Shown: one piece after another, positions 49,259 through 59,904 of the stretch
Layout: each line of letters begins with the position of its first letter
How positions within the stretch are numbered: position 1 is the first letter of the stretch
Assembly (NCBI GenBank): GCA_018663035.1
Contig: JABJEX010000014.1
Span: 122,099 to 186,098, forward strand
DNA length: 64,000 nucleotides
Direction: 5' to 3'
Origin: Porticoccaceae bacterium
GTDB taxonomy: Bacteria > Pseudomonadota > Gammaproteobacteria > Pseudomonadales > Porticoccaceae
Translations under genes and position numbers: made by a program
The notes under the pieces: model-generated
Databases searched by the model: none
Told to the model about the DNA's origin: nothing
Seen by the model: the letters and a program-made list of their open reading frames with translations, nothing else

Positions 49259-50086
49259 TTATCTGGTTAATCCAAGGTTCGGTAACATTTTAGCCGACAG
49301 GCTGGCGGCATTGACATAGATCGTCTCTTGCTGGCCCTCACGCATGATGGTAACTGGTAAGCTGGTGTTGGTACTGTAGCTCAGCCATTGAGCTGGGTCA
49401 GCCAGAAGGTCCTGCACTGACATACCATCGACCTCCAAGACCACATCACCATCGCGAATGTCAGCCATGGCACTTATCTCGCTGGACAGGTTATTGAGCT
49501 TTAATCCTGCACCGCCACCTGCACTCACCGGAACGGCACCAAACATGTTGGCTAAGGCAAACCCTTCCTGAGGTTCAGGCTCAGCTTCGGATACAGAGGC
49601 TTCAACCTCTTCAGTCTCAATAATATTGTCCGGTTTTTTCATTAGCACCTGTTTATTGGCGCCATTTTTTTTCACCACAATGCGATAGGGCTCAATATCT
49701 ACCAGCTGATATCCGGCGCCTAGTTCATCTCCTTTGCGGTACACGGCCTCTGGCTTTCCATTAAATTTCAATGTTGCAAAGGCATCTTTTTGCGCAATCA
49801 TGACACCCAGTAAAATACCATTGATATCAGCATCGGCTAGCTCGCCGTGCTTTTCAGGGGAGTTCGCAACCTCCGCCACTGCTGTAGCAGCCACATCTCC
49901 ACGGAACCAGTTCCAATAAATTGCCTTAGCTGGTTGCACCCGAGCTATGTCTCTGGCGCTATTATCTGTAGAGGCAAAAAACTGCGTGCCAATTAGAATC
50001 AACAGATAGATGCAGATTGCCAGCAGTAGGCCTGTTACCCCCAGGCGACCCAGAGCCTGAGGACCGGCATTTAGTTTACTAATCAA
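49259..50086 (-). CDS. gspC: Type II secretion protein GspC
   Basis: Single N-terminal TM, HR domain (LLGVMIAQKDAFATLKFNGKPEAVYRKGDELGAGYQLVDI), C-terminal PDZ-like domain. Confidence 0.88.
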   Translation of the reverse strand: MISKLNAGPQALGRLGVTGLLLAICIYLLILIGTQFFASTDNSARDIARVQPAKAIYWNWFRGDVAATAVAEVANSPEKHGELADADINGILLGVMIAQKDAFATLKFNGKPEAVYRKGDELGAGYQLVDIEPYRIVVKKNGANKQVLMKKPDNIIETEEVEASVSEAEPEPQEGFALANMFGAVPVSAGGGAGLKLNNLSSEISAMADIRDGDVVLEVDGMSVQDLLADPAQWLSYSTNTSLPVTIMREGQQETIYVNAASLSAKMLPNLGLTR

Positions 50087-50567
50087 CTTTCTGCACCTCC
50101 ATGTTGGCCACTAGGGTTCCTGTATCCTCAGTAGGTTTTGAGACCTCTAAATAGCTAACCGCATAGCCCTCACAGGCAATTTGATGGGCCAGTCGAACGA
50201 TTCGATTAGCATCACTTCCACTGAGGCCAACCCTAAAGCCACTGCCAGTTACGCGCAGGCTATCCAAGCGCAATTGATTGCGTCTTACCAAGCGAGTTAA
50301 GACTTCTTGGCCATTGCCCGAGGCAGAGCTAGAAGAGCAGCTATTTACCAGCCGGCTGAGAACTGCACGCTGGTCCTGTAGCCATTGCATATCTGTTTGC
50401 AAGTCGTTTTTCTGCTCGACTAGCTGAGTATGCCTATCCCACTGAGGCAAGATCGCCAGGTAGATAATGCCAGCCAAAATCAGCAGGCCACCACCAAGCA
50501 CAAAGAGCTTTTCGCGCTCCTGCAGGTTAGAAAAAGCGCTTTGCAACCGGTCTAATAGCTGTTTCAT
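50079..50567 (-). CDS. gspM: Type II secretion protein GspM
   Basis: Single N-terminal TM (LFVLGGGLLILAGIIYLAILPQWD), position between L and C. Confidence 0.85.
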   Translation of the reverse strand: MKQLLDRLQSAFSNLQEREKLFVLGGGLLILAGIIYLAILPQWDRHTQLVEQKNDLQTDMQWLQDQRAVLSRLVNSCSSSSASGNGQEVLTRLVRRNQLRLDSLRVTGSGFRVGLSGSDANRIVRLAHQIACEGYAVSYLEVSKPTEDTGTLVANMEVQKVD

Positions 50568-51703
50568 CGGCCGGCACCCCCTCTTGGCACAATGGTCAGC
50601 AAGATCGAGTCTGCTGGTGCATTGGGCAGTTGAGTAATAGAGGTTTGATAACCGGGAATATTCAGCGCTTTGACTTTTAACTTACTAGCCCCATCGATGC
50701 TCAGAGTAATATTATCCTGCTCAGCCTTTAGAGCCACTAGGCTACAACCACAGAGGCTCATAAATTGATCCAGAGCGGTGAGGCCTGCCACGGCACCGGT
50801 CTGCAGGGCTTGTTGCTGGCCAAACAGTATTGCGATCTGCTGCTCGCCCACAGGCCTGACATCAGAAGCCTTGATATTGCCAGCGCCAAATAATTTTGTG
50901 TACCCAGATACAACCTGCTTTTCAAGTAGCTGCACCTGCCCCTGCAACATATTGCTGGAAATTTGGAGGTAGGCAAAGAGCAGCACTATTGCCAGACTGG
51001 CAAGAGCTGCAGCGGGAAGCCAAGCAGACCGAGACGCCTTGCTGGCAATGGGTTTGAATTTTCCGGTCAGCAGATTTAGGGATGCAGGCATCTCAGTAAA
51101 GACCCAATCGACAGCGGCATCATTGATATCAGCCATCTCTCGCAGACTCTCGGGAATCAGGGACTGATCCGGTATGGAAATCGACAGGCGGGGCGCAATC
51201 TCGGATCGCTTTAACAGGCGCCCGATCATGGTCCAAGCAATATCGGGACTGGCGGCAAAACCCTCAGTTGCGCCGCTGCGCACTAGGCACAGGCCCTCGC
51301 GCCAACCTACAGTAATGCGCCCCTCTTCCCATGGCAGCACCATAAAATCAGGAACCATGCACAGGGCGGCGACACCGGCATTATCGGCGATTCTTTGCCA
51401 CTCCTGCATATCCTGCTTACTTACAGCCAGTATATGCAGCTGATTGTCTTGGCTTCGCCCGGCCATAACAAAATGCATATCCGCTACTGGATGCAAAATT
51501 CTATCTTCCAGCATCCAGGGGATAAGTTCGGCCCACTTGCGCTCCGGAGCTGCAGGCACCTCGATCCAGTGAGAACTCACTCGCTCTGAGGGCACCCAAA
51601 GATTCATAGACTGTGCATTGGAACCCGCTGCCGACGCAAAGGCCTCGCCCTCGTTGGTGATACGGCGGTCAATGTGGTGGATATGATCAACCGATAAGGT
51701 CAT
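50564..51703 (-). CDS. gspL: Type II secretion protein GspL
   Basis: Cytoplasmic actin-like domain and single TM; WAELIPWMLEDRI. Confidence 0.9.
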   Translation of the reverse strand: MTLSVDHIHHIDRRITNEGEAFASAAGSNAQSMNLWVPSERVSSHWIEVPAAPERKWAELIPWMLEDRILHPVADMHFVMAGRSQDNQLHILAVSKQDMQEWQRIADNAGVAALCMVPDFMVLPWEEGRITVGWREGLCLVRSGATEGFAASPDIAWTMIGRLLKRSEIAPRLSISIPDQSLIPESLREMADINDAAVDWVFTEMPASLNLLTGKFKPIASKASRSAWLPAAALASLAIVLLFAYLQISSNMLQGQVQLLEKQVVSGYTKLFGAGNIKASDVRPVGEQQIAILFGQQQALQTGAVAGLTALDQFMSLCGCSLVALKAEQDNITLSIDGASKLKVKALNIPGYQTSITQLPNAPADSILLTIVPRGGAGR

Positions 51704-52842
51704 CAGATAATTTCCCCAATCATCATACAGGCTGGTTGCACTTCGCTAGTCTCCATAGACTGATCTTCATCATCGAGTTGCTGTTGCTCGGAACTATCGT
51801 CAAACAACTCCTCTACCGCCGAGCTCTTGGGTTTTGGCAAACTCGCCGGAACCACTGTCACCTGACGGGAAATAACCACCGGCTTAGAGCGACCTTGGCG
51901 ATCCATTATACTTTTTACTTCGATGCGTGCCTCCCCCAATGTAACCTCAAGGTAAAGCTCGAAGTAACTGGAGTTTACCCCAACCAGAGTCAGAGGCCAG
52001 CGGCCTTTGACCGCAGCCAAGTCGAGTTGCAGGCGCTCTGAGACGAACCGGTAAAAATCCTCCGTGGAGACAAAGGGACGCCCTGCAATCACCATATCAC
52101 TAAATTCCAGCCCAAGATCTCCGCCAAGGGCCAACAACAGCTCGGCGGATGCAGTATTGATATTGATTGAGGTTTTGGTTGGCAATGCGCTCATCCAAGG
52201 CATTAAGCGCTGCACCTCAGCCACCTCATAGCCGCGGATAGCAGCCAGCTCTGTGGTATCGCTAATCAGACCGTTGGCGGCTACCCGAGAGGGGCTGTAA
52301 CCATCGTAGTCGGGCTGTTCAGCGCCCCAGCTATTAATAATCTCAGAGTCCAGGTCTAGCCAGTCAATAATGGCCGCGGTGCGAGAGGGGTCAACCTGCA
52401 TATCCAGCCCCCTCAGTAGCGCCAGCCAAACCTTTGCATGGCCTATGACATCAGAACTACTCTCCGTACTGAGGGACTGCTCGTTGTAACCACTAAAGCT
52501 ATTGAGGTTAACTCTCGACTGTAAATCGGCAATACAGCCCGTTAATGTGCCGCCATCGACCGGCAGAAGTGGCATGGCCTGAGCCCAGTCCTCGCTAAAA
52601 TCGTCCACATCAAAATCATCTTGGCCATCAGATAGCAACTGTAGCGCCCAGTTTTCGCCACTCATTGCCAGCAGCATCGCCTGATCGCCATGCAAAGAGC
52701 CTGTAGCCTGGGAGACATCAATCTGATGCCGATAAAAAATGTTACCCAGAGTAATCACTAGAGCCAACATCAAGATCAGCGCTGCCAACAGGGCGACGCC
52801 GGCCTGTTTTTGATGGGTTGGGCGATCTGCTCGCAGACTCAT
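51703..52842 (-). CDS. gspK: Type II secretion minor pseudopilin GspK
   Basis: QAGVALLAALILMLALVITL prepilin-like N-terminus; LQSRVNLNSF; SINITASAELL-like TSININTASAELLLAL. Confidence 0.93.
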   Translation of the reverse strand: MSLRADRPTHQKQAGVALLAALILMLALVITLGNIFYRHQIDVSQATGSLHGDQAMLLAMSGENWALQLLSDGQDDFDVDDFSEDWAQAMPLLPVDGGTLTGCIADLQSRVNLNSFSGYNEQSLSTESSSDVIGHAKVWLALLRGLDMQVDPSRTAAIIDWLDLDSEIINSWGAEQPDYDGYSPSRVAANGLISDTTELAAIRGYEVAEVQRLMPWMSALPTKTSININTASAELLLALGGDLGLEFSDMVIAGRPFVSTEDFYRFVSERLQLDLAAVKGRWPLTLVGVNSSYFELYLEVTLGEARIEVKSIMDRQGRSKPVVISRQVTVVPASLPKPKSSAVEELFDDSSEQQQLDDEDQSMETSEVQPACMMIGEII

Positions 52843-53456
52843 TCGGAAAACACTCCGGGGAACAGTCTAGAGGTTTCTATATCACCATCCAGCACAATGG
52901 TGACACGGATCATTTTTGGCAGGCTTCGCGGGCTGTGTGTTTCATTGATTGGAGGCCAGTCTGGGCTGTAGAAGTAATCTTGGGTCAGGTGTTCAAACAG
53001 TACCTCTTCAACGTTGTTGACCAGAACCTGAGTGCTGCCATCGCTTAGGCGCGGCGACTCCGTGATAGCCCATGATTGGCGCTGCAACTGTCTCTGATCG
53101 TTAATTCTGTACTCAACGCGCCGAACACCACTGGGGTTAGTGCGCACCATAGGGCCGCCACCGCGACTAAAGCGCACGCCAAATTCACTCACATCGGTAA
53201 TATAGGCTGATTCCTGATCGCCAAAGCCATCAGTAAAAAGGCGCGGCCTAAGATGCATAATATCGCGACCAATAATCTGCCAAGCACGCTGCAACATAGC
53301 CTCGTCGGCAAGATCCTGACGGCTGCGTTCGTTGGTGCCCAGCACCACGTCTACCGCTTGATAAGACAACACTGACATCACCGCCAGCAGCATAAGTGAG
53401 ACAACAGTTTCTATGAGGGTAAAGCCGGACTGACTGTTTGCTGAGCCACCTCTCAT
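52839..53456 (-). CDS. gspJ: Type II secretion minor pseudopilin GspJ
   Basis: SGFTLIETVVSLMLLAVMSVLSY prepilin motif; order. Confidence 0.93.
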   Translation of the reverse strand: MRGGSANSQSGFTLIETVVSLMLLAVMSVLSYQAVDVVLGTNERSRQDLADEAMLQRAWQIIGRDIMHLRPRLFTDGFGDQESAYITDVSEFGVRFSRGGGPMVRTNPSGVRRVEYRINDQRQLQRQSWAITESPRLSDGSTQVLVNNVEEVLFEHLTQDYFYSPDWPPINETHSPRSLPKMIRVTIVLDGDIETSRLFPGVFSE

Positions 53457-53848
53457 TGGCCATCCCCCACTAGGTAGATGGCTAGGGTCCCAGTGAACTG
53501 CTCGCCATCGGCGCGACCACTTTTGACCTCATAGCGAAATAGATCCTGCCCCATGGCCGCCTCTGAGGTTAACTGCCAGCGCCAGTTCTGACCGGCCTGT
53601 TTATCAATACCTTTGGAAGTTTTTGCTGTGCGCTCTGACTGTGGCACCCAACCCTGAGCATATTGGTAGCGCTCCAGCAGGCGGTTCCAAGATACCTGGG
53701 TTGCAAAAAATCGCTCGCGTAATTTTAGTCGCTCGTCACTGTATTGATGCACCAAAAAAAGTGCGCTAGACAGTACCCAGCTTAAAATAGCCAGAGCTAC
53801 GGCAACTTCTATCAAAGTAAAACCACGGGCTTTGCGAGTATTTTTCAT
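53453..53848 (-). CDS. gspI: Type II secretion minor pseudopilin GspI
   Basis: RGFTLIEVAVALAILSW; order. Confidence 0.93.
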   Translation of the reverse strand: MKNTRKARGFTLIEVAVALAILSWVLSSALFLVHQYSDERLKLRERFFATQVSWNRLLERYQYAQGWVPQSERTAKTSKGIDKQAGQNWRWQLTSEAAMGQDLFRYEVKSGRADGEQFTGTLAIYLVGDGQ

Positions 53849-54435
53849 TGACGCTTGAGCTCCATAGTTATGCCCGAGCCCTGATCTTCCCAGCGGAAAA
53901 TAAATGTACTGTCAGAGGCGTCAAAACTGAGCTGAATCTGTCCCTGAGGCTCAAGGTAGCCGTCTGGCAAAAAGGCAACCTCGGGAAGAAGAAATTCTTC
54001 CTCATCGATTTTTTCCTGTTCATCCCCTGTGCTTCCAGGATTGGCAATATTTTGCTGCGGCAGCAACTCGTCTTCGCCATAACTGTTTATCAGCCAATCA
54101 ATACTGGCATCCTCGCTGAGCACAAAGGGGGCGGGAGCAGTGACCGCGACCCAGCGCTGTCGGTAGTAAATAACGGCGCGCAGCTGGGTTGGGGTCTGGA
54201 TTTTTACGTCGCCCGGTTCAGTAACCACACCATAGGCGGCACCCTGAAGAGAAGAATTCTCAGCCAGCTGCTGCAACCAGATCAACAGGTTGTCTGCCTC
54301 GCTGGCGTAGCGCCGACCAAACGCCTGATTAATTGCCAAAACACTCATCGCAGAAATAGTTGCCACGATCATGACTACTACAACGATTTCAATCAAAGTA
54401 AAGCCGTTTTGACGCCTTGCCCGGTGCATATTCAA
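53845..54435 (-). CDS. gspH: Type II secretion minor pseudopilin GspH
   Basis: NGFTLIEIVVVVMIVATIS; order. Confidence 0.92.
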   Translation of the reverse strand: MNMHRARRQNGFTLIEIVVVVMIVATISAMSVLAINQAFGRRYASEADNLLIWLQQLAENSSLQGAAYGVVTEPGDVKIQTPTQLRAVIYYRQRWVAVTAPAPFVLSEDASIDWLINSYGEDELLPQQNIANPGSTGDEQEKIDEEEFLLPEVAFLPDGYLEPQGQIQLSFDASDSTFIFRWEDQGSGITMELKRQ

Positions 54436-54466
54436 TCTGCGATTAATAGGTAGTCAAATTGATAAA

Positions 54467-54895
54467 TCACTTGATGTTCCAATTACCCCAATCTTTGTCC
54501 GAGCCTTCGCCACCGGGCTGACCGTCAACTCCCAGCGTGTAAATATCAACGTCTTTGCCACGGCTGCCTGGACTTTGGTACTGGTAGGGGACGCCCCAGG
54601 GGTCATTGGGCATGGCTTCTAAATAGGGTCCATTCCAGTTGCCCGCCGCGTCGCCTGGCGCATTAACCAACGCCTCAAGTCCCTGTGCCTGCGTCGGGTA
54701 TCGGTAATTGTCAAGGCGGTAAAACTTAAGCGCACTCTCAATCACCCTAATATCCTGAGCGACTCTAGTCTCCTGAGCCTGCTGTACCTTACCAAAGAGC
54801 GTCGGGCCAATCATGGCGCCCAGCAGCGCGATTACCACTACTACTACCATCATCTCGATTAGGGTAAAACCTGCCTGCTTACGTGCTGTATTCAT
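54467..54895 (-). CDS. gspG: Type II secretion major pseudopilin GspG
   Basis: AGFTLIEMMVVVVVIALLGAMIGPTLFGKVQQA; DNYRYPTQAQGLEALV. Confidence 0.97.
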   Translation of the reverse strand: MNTARKQAGFTLIEMMVVVVVIALLGAMIGPTLFGKVQQAQETRVAQDIRVIESALKFYRLDNYRYPTQAQGLEALVNAPGDAAGNWNGPYLEAMPNDPWGVPYQYQSPGSRGKDVDIYTLGVDGQPGGEGSDKDWGNWNIK

Positions 54896-54981
54896 TTTAT
54901 TACACCTAAATTAGTTATCTAAAAGTACAACTAGTTTGGCTGCTCGCTCGGCAGTACTAAAAGCTTAGCAAGCCACAAACG

Positions 54982-56193
54982 TTAAACCATGTTGTTCATA
55001 TCCATAATCGGCAGCATGACCGCAGCCACCACCGAGAGAATAATCATTCCCATCAAAATAATCAGTACTGGGTTAATCAGCTTAAGGAACACCTCGATAG
55101 CATTAGCCAAACGCAAAGAATAATAGTCGGCGACCCGAAGTAGCATTTTATCCAGCTCACTGGAGGCTTCACCACTGCCCACCATATGAATCAAGAAACC
55201 ACTGCCTACCTGGTTTTCCTCGAGTGCTTTTTGCAGACTGCTACCACGGCGCATGCTTTCCGTAACCCGCTCCATTTTACGGCGCAGATGGAGATTATTG
55301 ACCACCGAGGAGGAAATCTTTAAGGCGGCTAGCGCCGGCACACCATTGTTGAGCAACACTCCCAGACTTCGCGACCAGTCAGCTATATTGGCCATAATAG
55401 TCCAACGTCCAAGCCCCGGCACCCGTAGCAACATGCTATGCCAGCGCTCTCTGCGCTGCGGATCTTTCATCATTCGAGCAAATAGCATGGCGCCAGCTAC
55501 AATGACCGCCAACAGATACAGACCATAGGCCTGGGTAAACTCACTGAGACCAATCACAATGCGAGTGATAAGTGGCAACTCACGATTTGAGCTGTTAAAA
55601 ATAGCGGTAATCTTGGGGACAACCCAAACCATCATAATGGCCACGACCATAATGGAGGTGCCGATCAATGTTGCGGGGTAAATCAATGCCCGGGTGACGG
55701 TTTTGCGATTTTCAGCGCTGTTTTCAAGGTCTTCAGCCAAGCGGATGAGCACCCTGTCAAGGTGCCCGCTCTCCTCTCCAACACCTATGCCAGCAATGAC
55801 CGCCTCAGGGATTTTATAGGGCGAACGGCGCAGAGCTTCGGAGAAACTGCGACCCTCCACAATTTCGCTGCGCCAGCTTTCAACCATGCGCCGCTGTTTG
55901 TCAGTCTCAGCCTGCTCTATGGTCATCCGCAGAGCATCTTCCAGCGGTAGTCCAGATTGAATCAATATGGCCTGCTGCTGCAGTACTAGGGAAAGATCAA
56001 AGTTATTAACTCGTGCCTCGCGACGTCGGCGACCATTGGTATTGCTAGGGTTTTGACTAACTTCGCTTAATTTTGATGGCAGTAGTCGCTTTTCTTTTAA
56101 TAAACGACGAGCGTGGCGCTCTGAATCAGCCGTAACAACACCGTCGACCAATTTGCCGGCAGCGTCATAGGCACTGTAATCAAAGACTGGCAT
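54982..56193 (-). CDS. gspF: Type II secretion inner-membrane protein GspF
   Basis: FDYSAYDAAGKLVDGVVTADSERHARRLLKEKRLLP; C-terminal MPIMDMNNMV. Confidence 0.96.
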   Translation of the reverse strand: MPVFDYSAYDAAGKLVDGVVTADSERHARRLLKEKRLLPSKLSEVSQNPSNTNGRRRREARVNNFDLSLVLQQQAILIQSGLPLEDALRMTIEQAETDKQRRMVESWRSEIVEGRSFSEALRRSPYKIPEAVIAGIGVGEESGHLDRVLIRLAEDLENSAENRKTVTRALIYPATLIGTSIMVVAIMMVWVVPKITAIFNSSNRELPLITRIVIGLSEFTQAYGLYLLAVIVAGAMLFARMMKDPQRRERWHSMLLRVPGLGRWTIMANIADWSRSLGVLLNNGVPALAALKISSSVVNNLHLRRKMERVTESMRRGSSLQKALEENQVGSGFLIHMVGSGEASSELDKMLLRVADYYSLRLANAIEVFLKLINPVLIILMGMIILSVVAAVMLPIMDMNNMV

Positions 56194-56198
56194 AAAAT

Positions 56199-57683
56199 TT
56201 AAACGCTGGTAACGCGAAGAACTTCTTCGACGGTGGTGATTCCCTGGCGAACCAGCGCGAAGCCGGCTTCACGTATGCTGGGGACACGTTGGCGAATGGA
56301 GCTCTCCAGCTCGATTTCACCTGCGTTTTCGTGAATCAGAGATTGCAGTGGCGCATCCACAGTAACTAACTCAAACAGTGCCTGACGACCTGCAAATCCG
56401 GTGTTGTTACAGTCGGCACAGCCGGCAGACTGAAATATTGTCTGCCCCTGTTGAAGGCTCAATAGGCCGCACTGATACTCATCTGCTTCAACTTCCTGAC
56501 GGCAATGTTTACAGAGTTTGCGCATAAGGCGCTGAGATAGAATGCCGCGAACCGTTGAGGCTAACAAAAAGCTGTCGACGCCGAGATCCTGAAGTCTAGT
56601 AATTGCCCCGGCAGCTGTATTGGTGTGCAACGTAGATAGCACCAGGTGACCAGTTAAACTGGCTTGGGTGGCAATTTCGGCTGTCTCGCCATCGCGGATC
56701 TCACCGATCAAAATAACATCGGGGTCCTGACGCAGAATTGCTCGCAATCCGCGAGCAAAGGTCATTCCAGCACGCAGGTTGATTTGCGTTTGGCTGATCC
56801 CAGGTAAATCGTACTCCACCGGATCTTCCACGGTCATAATATTGCGCTCTTGACGATCCATCTGCTGAAGTGCCGCATAGAGCGTGGTGGTTTTACCCGA
56901 GCCCGTGGGCCCGGTAACCAAAATAATGCCATGTGGCCTTGAAACCAGCTCATTGAGTTCGCGCCGAGACTCCGGTGGCATTCCCAAATCGTCGGTCTGC
57001 AATTTGCCTGCATCTTTGTCCAACAGACGCATTACGACGCGCTCGCCGTGACTGGAAGGCATGGTCGAGATACGCAGATCAATACTTCGTCCACCTAGAC
57101 GCACAGTCATACGGCCATCCTGAGGCAGACGTCGCTCGGCAATATCCAACTTGGACATCACTTTGATACGCGAAATTAATAGCGGTGCAATTTGAATTGA
57201 GGGGCTGAGAACGGTTCTCAGTACACCATCGAGACGAAAGCGCACCAGTGCTTGTTTTTCGTAGGGCTCTATATGGATATCAGAGGCATTTTCTTTTAGA
57301 GATTCAGCCAAAATGGCATTTAACAGCCGCACAATTGGGGCATCATTTTCGGCATCCAGAAGGTCGCCGACCTCTTCCAGCTCTGCGGCAGCTGATTCTA
57401 GGTCGACAAAGTCTTTGATATCTTCCATGACAGACTCAGATGAGCCCTGGCGCCCACTGTAGACCTGACTGAGAAGCGCATCAAATTCTTCCGCAGGCAC
57501 ATGGCTTACCTTGAGATTCCCCCCTGCCGCGCGGCTGACTTCACCTATAGCCCAGTCCGGCGCATTGGGGCCTAGTAAGAGATTTCCGGCATCGCTTTGC
57601 AGCAGCACCTGATTGAGTCGTGCGAATTCGTAGGGCAGCAACTCCACTGTATTCTCTCTCATTGAAAACCTCTGTTTACTCAA
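56199..57683 (-). CDS. gspE: Type II secretion ATPase GspE
   Basis: GPTGSGKTTTLYAAL, IRDGETAEIATQASLTGHLVLSTLHTN, CxxC zinc-binding pairs. Confidence 0.97.
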   Translation of the reverse strand: MSKQRFSMRENTVELLPYEFARLNQVLLQSDAGNLLLGPNAPDWAIGEVSRAAGGNLKVSHVPAEEFDALLSQVYSGRQGSSESVMEDIKDFVDLESAAAELEEVGDLLDAENDAPIVRLLNAILAESLKENASDIHIEPYEKQALVRFRLDGVLRTVLSPSIQIAPLLISRIKVMSKLDIAERRLPQDGRMTVRLGGRSIDLRISTMPSSHGERVVMRLLDKDAGKLQTDDLGMPPESRRELNELVSRPHGIILVTGPTGSGKTTTLYAALQQMDRQERNIMTVEDPVEYDLPGISQTQINLRAGMTFARGLRAILRQDPDVILIGEIRDGETAEIATQASLTGHLVLSTLHTNTAAGAITRLQDLGVDSFLLASTVRGILSQRLMRKLCKHCRQEVEADEYQCGLLSLQQGQTIFQSAGCADCNNTGFAGRQALFELVTVDAPLQSLIHENAGEIELESSIRQRVPSIREAGFALVRQGITTVEEVLRVTSV

Positions 57684-57961
57684 CCCTTACCCGAGCGCCC
57701 GTACAGGGTTTCTTGCCCGAATAAATCTATGTCCAGACTTTACCACAGTCGCAGATTATTCTGACATTATTTCAGTAGCATAAAGGGCTCTGAGGCCTTT
57801 TAAATGGGATAAAACGGATCGAATTGATAGCGGACAAAACTTTGTGCTGCTAGGTTAGCGACGATCGGCAACCTGAGCGATCACAGTGACTCACCGCCCA
57901 GCCACTAAGCTGGGCAGGCAGGTCTGAGAAACTTGTTATTTTGGAATACTGTGGTGGGCGA

Positions 57962-58300
57962 CTAATCTTTAACTGGCTTGCCGCCTGCCATGCTGTGGAA
58001 TGGGAACGGGCTAACATTGCTACCAGAAGGTGCCTCTGTGATTTTACCGGTACCTTCCTTCTCTACCTCGTCGATACGCACAATCGACTGCATAGGGATA
58101 AAACTGCGCTTAATCCCCGAAAATTCAGTTTTAAGTTTTTCTTCAGCGGGATCAACGATCATCTGCGAACGCTCGCCGAAGACAAACTCTTCAACCTCTA
58201 AAAACCCCCAGAGGTCACTCTGAAAAACCTGCTTAGCGTAGATTTCGTAGACCTGTCCCTGATTGAAAAAGGTAATGCGGTATATGGGTTCGCTAGTCAT
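57962..58300 (-). CDS. DUF1820 family protein
   Basis: MTSEPIYRITFFNQGQVYEIYAKQVFQSDLWGFLEVEEFVFGERSQMIVDPAEEKLKTEF; ATG at 58300. Confidence 0.8.
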   Translation of the reverse strand: MTSEPIYRITFFNQGQVYEIYAKQVFQSDLWGFLEVEEFVFGERSQMIVDPAEEKLKTEFSGIKRSFIPMQSIVRIDEVEKEGTGKITEAPSGSNVSPFPFHSMAGGKPVKD

Positions 58301-58376
58301 TAATTTTCTGCAAAATGCGCTGTTGTTTTGGGGCCGGTATAATACCACAACAGACTGCAAGTACACTGCTAAAATG

Positions 58377-58404
58377 TTGCCAATTGGCCCCGCACAGCTA
58401 TAAT
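58377..58404 (+). promoter_or_regulatory. Sigma70 promoter for miaB
   Basis: TTGCCA - 16 bp - TATAAT. Confidence 0.65.
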
Positions 58405-58441
58405 GCTGACCCCTATCTTAGTTCAAAGAATAACCCAATAA

Positions 58442-59785
58442 ATGACAGCAAAACCCGTTAAAAAGCTGCATATCGTAACTCATGGCTGTCAGATGAATGA
58501 GTACGATTCTGCGCGCATGCAAGATCTGTTAGGTGACAGCCACAATATGGTGCCCACCGACAGCGCACAGGATGCGGATGTTATCCTTTTGAATACCTGC
58601 TCGATTCGCGAAAAAGCTCAGGAGAAAGTTTTTCACCAATTGGGGCGCTGGAAGCACCTCAAAGAGGCCAATCCTAATCTTGTGATTGGGGTGGGCGGCT
58701 GCGTTGCCAGCCAAGAGGGTGAAGCCATCGCTAAACGAGCGCCTTTTGTCGACGTGATTTTTGGGCCCCAGACTCTGCATCGCCTGCCAGAAATGATGGA
58801 GTCTCGGCAAACTGATGGCACTGTGGTGGTGGATATTAGCTTCCCTGAAATCGAAAAATTTGACCGTCTGCCAACGCCAGAGGCCGACGGTGCCAGCGCA
58901 TTTGTTTCAATCATGGAAGGCTGCTCTAAATACTGTACGTTTTGTGTAGTGCCCTATACTAGAGGCGAAGAGGTCAGTCGGCCGATGGCCGATGTGCTGA
59001 CCGAAGTTGCTGATCTAGCAGCCCAGGGCGTGCGTGAAGTTAATCTTCTCGGTCAAAACGTCAATGCCTACCGAGGCGATATGCCCGATGGTTCGATTTG
59101 TGACTTTGCCGAGTTGCTGCCCTATGTGGCAGAGATTGAAGGCATAGATCGCATCCGCTATACCACCAGTCACCCGGTAGAATTTTCGGATGCTCTAATT
59201 GATGTATACAGCCGCGTGCCAGAGCTGGTTAGCCATCTGCACCTGCCGGTGCAAAGCGGCTCGGATCGGATTTTAATGGCCATGAAACGTGGCCATACAG
59301 CGATTGAGTACAAATCTAAAATCCGTCGTCTTCGCGCACTGCGTCCGGATATTAGTATTTCATCAGACTTTATTATCGGCTTCCCCGGTGAGACAGAGGA
59401 TGATTTTGCGGCGACCATGAAACTGATCGAAGACGTAGGCTTTGATACTTCCTTTAGTTTTATCTATAGCGCGCGCCCCGGGACTCCCGCAGCAGACCTT
59501 GTGGACAGCACAAGCGAAGAAACTAAAAAAATGCGCCTGAAAATTCTTCAGGACCGCATCAGCCAAAACGCTGCGGCAATTAGTCGTCGCATGGTGGGTA
59601 CTAGAGCTAATTTGCTGGTGACTGGCATCTCCAAAAAGGACCCTGGGCAGCTCCAGGGCCGCACAGAAAACAACCGCGTGGTCAACTTTCGCTGTGACAA
59701 CCACAGTCTGATTGGTGAATTTGCCGACGTAGATATCACTGAAGCACTGCCCAACAGCCTGCGCGGAACACTGGTCGGGTCTTAA
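58442..59785 (+). CDS. miaB: tRNA-2-methylthio-N6-dimethylallyladenosine synthase MiaB
   Basis: [31 protein letters not shown] radical SAM motif, C-terminal TRAM. Confidence 0.97.
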   Translation: MTAKPVKKLHIVTHGCQMNEYDSARMQDLLGDSHNMVPTDSAQDADVILLNTCSIREKAQEKVFHQLGRWKHLKEANPNLVIGVGGCVASQEGEAIAKRAPFVDVIFGPQTLHRLPEMMESRQTDGTVVVDISFPEIEKFDRLPTPEADGASAFVSIMEGCSKYCTFCVVPYTRGEEVSRPMADVLTEVADLAAQGVREVNLLGQNVNAYRGDMPDGSICDFAELLPYVAEIEGIDRIRYTTSHPVEFSDALIDVYSRVPELVSHLHLPVQSGSDRILMAMKRGHTAIEYKSKIRRLRALRPDISISSDFIIGFPGETEDDFAATMKLIEDVGFDTSFSFIYSARPGTPAADLVDSTSEETKKMRLKILQDRISQNAAAISRRMVGTRANLLVTGISKKDPGQLQGRTENNRVVNFRCDNHSLIGEFADVDITEALPNSLRGTLVGS

Positions 59786-59904
59786 ACTGCGGGCTCAAAC
59801 AGAACAGCTTCTGGCCTACCTGTTTGATAAAAAAAGTTTACCCCCCTCCACAGTTCGCGCTATGCTAGAGTTATATCAATTATGGAAAGGCTCTAAAGCA
59901 CCCA

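Noticed and set aside
53848-54453. 201-aa plus-strand ORF
   Set aside because: Antisense to gspH; low-complexity composition from opposite-strand codon bias and no recognisable domain.
57896-57915. GCCCAGC-cactaa-GCTGGGC hairpin upstream of gspE
   Set aside because: No U-tract on either strand; cannot be assigned as terminator or riboswitch from sequence alone.
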